Shown here one piece after another: positions 31,977 to 33,541 of a stretch of 33,541 bases of DNA. Numbering within the stretch: position 1 is the stretch's first letter; every line of letters starts with the position of its first letter. The DNA comes from an uncultured Thermomicrobiales bacterium (GTDB taxonomy: Bacteria; Chloroflexota; Chloroflexia; Thermomicrobiales; UBA6265). Below the pieces are notes generated by a model. The model saw only the letters and a program-made list of their open reading frames with translations, had not been told where the DNA came from and ran no database searches. Where the stretch lies: NCBI GenBank assembly GCA_902806325.1, contig CADCWE010000081.1, positions 1-33,541 on the forward strand, read 5' to 3'. Made by a program: the position numbers and the translations under genes.

Positions 31977-32879
31977 ATGGAAGGTCTGGTCAAACTCTCG
32001 TTCTACTGCTTCACCGCCGCGGCAATCGCGCTCGCGTCGTCTGCGGTCTGCTACGTCGCCTACGCGATCGGGCGCGTCCGCCTCCGCCAGGCGGTGATGC
32101 AAACCAGCGCCGGGACCACCTTCTCCACCTCCAGCGCCGAGTTCGGCCCCGGTGCGGTCGGGATCGGCCGCTACGGGACGCTGCTGGCCTGGTTCGGCGT
32201 CGTCTTCTCCGGCCTCTCGGTGGGGTTGCGCTCGATCGTCGCTGGGCGGTTGCCGCTCTCGAACATGTACGAGTACTCCTTGACCTTCATCTTCGTCCTG
32301 ACGGCGATCTACCTCGCCTTCGAGCGGTTCTACGGGGTCAAGCAGCTCGGCGCGATCGTGCTCCCGATCACCGTCGGGATGGCGATCTACGTCTGGTCGC
32401 TGCCGGCCTGGATGCGCGACGTCGACGACCTGATCCCCGCCCTCCAGTACAACCTGATGATGACCGCCCACGTCTCCTCGGCGATCCTCGCCTACGCCTG
32501 CTTTGCGGTTGCCTTTGCGGCCGCCGTGCTCTACCTGATCGCGTCCAAGCGCCGCATCGCCTGGTTGCCCAGCCCGGCGATGCTCGACGACATCGGCTTC
32601 CGCGCGGTCACCGTCGGCTTCCCCCTGATGGCGATGGTCCTCATCCTCGGCTCGGTTTGGGCCTACCGCGCTTGGGGCACGTACTGGCAGTGGGACCCGA
32701 AGGAGACCTCGGCGCTGTTCATGTGGCTGGTCTACGGGGTCTACCTGCACACCCGGGGCCTCCGCGGCTGGCGCGGCACGCGCAGTGCCTGGGTCTTGAT
32801 CTTCGGCTTCGCCGCGACCGTCTTCACCTACTACGGCAACTACTTCTTCGGTGGCCTCCACGCCTACGGCGGCGTCTAG
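31977..32879 (+). CDS. ccsA: Cytochrome c heme-handling protein CcsA (ResC)
   Basis: CcsA carries the tryptophan-rich WWD domain that presents heme for thioether linkage to apocytochrome c outside the membrane. The 300-residue protein has about eight membrane segments. The motif WGTYWQWDPKETSAL (233-247) is a clear WWD signature; RLPLSNMYE (91-99), MTAHVSSAILAY (162-173; H165) and YLHTR (256-260; H258) are conserved blocks with the likely heme-ligand histidines. The ATG at 31977 has AGGAG (31963-31967) 9 nt upstream. Together with ResB it makes the cytochrome c synthetase. The stop is 14 nt from the resA start. Confidence 0.95.
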   Translation: MEGLVKLSFYCFTAAAIALASSAVCYVAYAIGRVRLRQAVMQTSAGTTFSTSSAEFGPGAVGIGRYGTLLAWFGVVFSGLSVGLRSIVAGRLPLSNMYEYSLTFIFVLTAIYLAFERFYGVKQLGAIVLPITVGMAIYVWSLPAWMRDVDDLIPALQYNLMMTAHVSSAILAYACFAVAFAAAVLYLIASKRRIAWLPSPAMLDDIGFRAVTVGFPLMAMVLILGSVWAYRAWGTYWQWDPKETSALFMWLVYGVYLHTRGLRGWRGTRSAWVLIFGFAATVFTYYGNYFFGGLHAYGGV

Positions 32880-32893
32880 CCGCGCCCGCGCCG

Positions 32894-33475
32894 ATGGTCG
32901 CTACCACCGCTCCTCCGGCCGAGAGCCGCCTCGTCCGCGCCGCCCTCGGCCTCGCCCTGGCGCTCGCCATCGCCGGCGCCGCCTGGTTCGTCGGCGGTCG
33001 GGCCGGGTTCGACGAGATCGGCCGCGGCGGCGTCAACACGTCGCTCTTGCCCAAGGTCGGGGACGTTGCGCCGGACTTCCTCGCCTACGACGTCGACGGT
33101 CGCCCGATCCGCCTCTCCGATCTGCGCGGCCAACCGGTCTGGCTCAACTTCTGGGGTAGTTGGTGCCCGCCCTGTCGGGCCGAGATGCCGGAGATCCAGG
33201 CCGCCTGGGAACGCCTCCAGCCCCAGGGCGTGGTCCTGCTGGCGGTCAGCCTCGACGAGTCTCCCGCCGCCGCCCGCGACTACGCCGCGACGAACCACGC
33301 AACCTTCCGCGTCCTCGCCGACGAGTTCCGCACCGACACCGGCGCCGCCTACCCAATCGTCAACTTCCCGACCCACATCTTCATCGACGCCGACGGCATC
33401 GTCCGCGAGATCGTCCGCACCGAGATGGACACCGAAACGGCGGTGGCGAACGGCGAGGCGCTGCTCGATCGGTGA
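32894..33475 (+). CDS. resA: Membrane-anchored thioredoxin-like protein ResA/CcmG
   Basis: ResA reduces the CxxCH cysteines of apocytochrome c, using electrons from CcdA. The 193-residue protein has an N-terminal membrane anchor (about 14-34), then a thioredoxin-like domain. The active site is WLNFWGSWCPPCRAEMPE (83-100) with C91 and C94, and the cis-proline is P159 in VNFPTHIFI. The active-site dipeptide is PP, where the B. subtilis ResA has EP; variation here tunes the redox potential. The start ATG 32894 is the first in frame after ccsA, with no clear ribosome site. The large open frame that begins at 30617 is a shadow over resB and ccsA up to this start. Confidence 0.92.
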   Translation: MVATTAPPAESRLVRAALGLALALAIAGAAWFVGGRAGFDEIGRGGVNTSLLPKVGDVAPDFLAYDVDGRPIRLSDLRGQPVWLNFWGSWCPPCRAEMPEIQAAWERLQPQGVVLLAVSLDESPAAARDYAATNHATFRVLADEFRTDTGAAYPIVNFPTHIFIDADGIVREIVRTEMDTETAVANGEALLDR

Positions 33476-33541
33476 TCGCGACGCGTGGATCCGCACGGCG
33501 CACCGAAAACCACCGTCGCCGCGACGGACCGCCGCGCCCCG
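33476..33541. other. Window end, no feature
   Basis: 66 nt after resA. Nothing recognised. Confidence 0.4.

Noticed and set aside
29244-32861. 1205-codon open frame on the minus strand opposite ccdA-resB-ccsA
   Set aside because: The plus strand carries unmistakable family motifs (NHPLTHDGV, WWD, CxxC). The minus frame is low-complexity Gly/Asp/Val/Arg, typical of antisense frames in GC-rich codons.

Overview
The window is 33.5 kb of very GC-rich bacterial chromosome with dense, short-spaced genes and strong G/C bias at third codon positions. I infer a member of Chloroflexota, most likely Thermomicrobia-like. The reasons are a Ser/Thr kinase with an SH3-like sensor, a luciferase-type flavin oxidoreductase, a Tat-exported DUF4015 glycoside-hydrolase-like protein, a System II cytochrome c maturation cluster, and an Asp23/FakA/RecG block that is otherwise familiar from Gram-positive bacteria. 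No rRNA, tRNA, CRISPR array, transposase or phage structural gene was seen. Almost everything is core or ordinary accessory metabolism.

Layout. 1-1388: 3' part of a membrane Ser/Thr kinase. 1671-2945: nadA, behind a near-consensus promoter. 3030-4667 (-): two-domain peptidoglycan hydrolase. 4983-7066: BNR/Asp-box secreted protein translationally coupled to a PfkB sugar kinase. 7171-8133: Tat-exported ferritin-like protein with an acidic tail. 8332-9426: Tat-exported DUF4015 protein. 9805-11928: LLM-class oxidoreductase and queG. 11992-18414 (-): asp23, fakA, two tandem degV/fakB genes, and recG, divergent from rpmB (18706-18903). 19068-21721 (-): MFS transporter and cytochrome P450. 21888-27567: HAD hydrolase, trmD, ABC ATPase, FtsX-type permease and a HlyD/MacA-like adaptor, mostly with overlapping ends. 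27880-28299: a fragment of an AAA+ ATPase. 28438-29247 (-): recO. 29592-33475: ccdA, resB, ccsA, resA (cytochrome c maturation System II).

How the genes work together. FakA with two FakB-type DegV proteins forms a complete fatty acid kinase set for activating exogenous fatty acids. CcdA feeds electrons to the thioredoxin-like ResA, and ResB/CcsA handle heme and ligate it to apocytochromes. The ABC/FtsX/HlyD trio is a MacAB-like exporter. The MFS/P450 pair may be a small modification-and-export unit.

The most interesting non-coding signals are: a shared, oppositely readable -10 element between asp23 and rpmB, with an intrinsic-terminator hairpin directly after the rpmB-side start point; an apparently leaderless ccdA promoter; and several intergenic palindromic elements. 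One of these is a 109-nt branched element at 29353-29461 whose arms share sequence with a hairpin after rpmB. I did not find convincing evidence of an entirely new multi-gene system. The strongest leads are the rpmB/asp23 control region, the truncated AAA+ gene and the repeat family.
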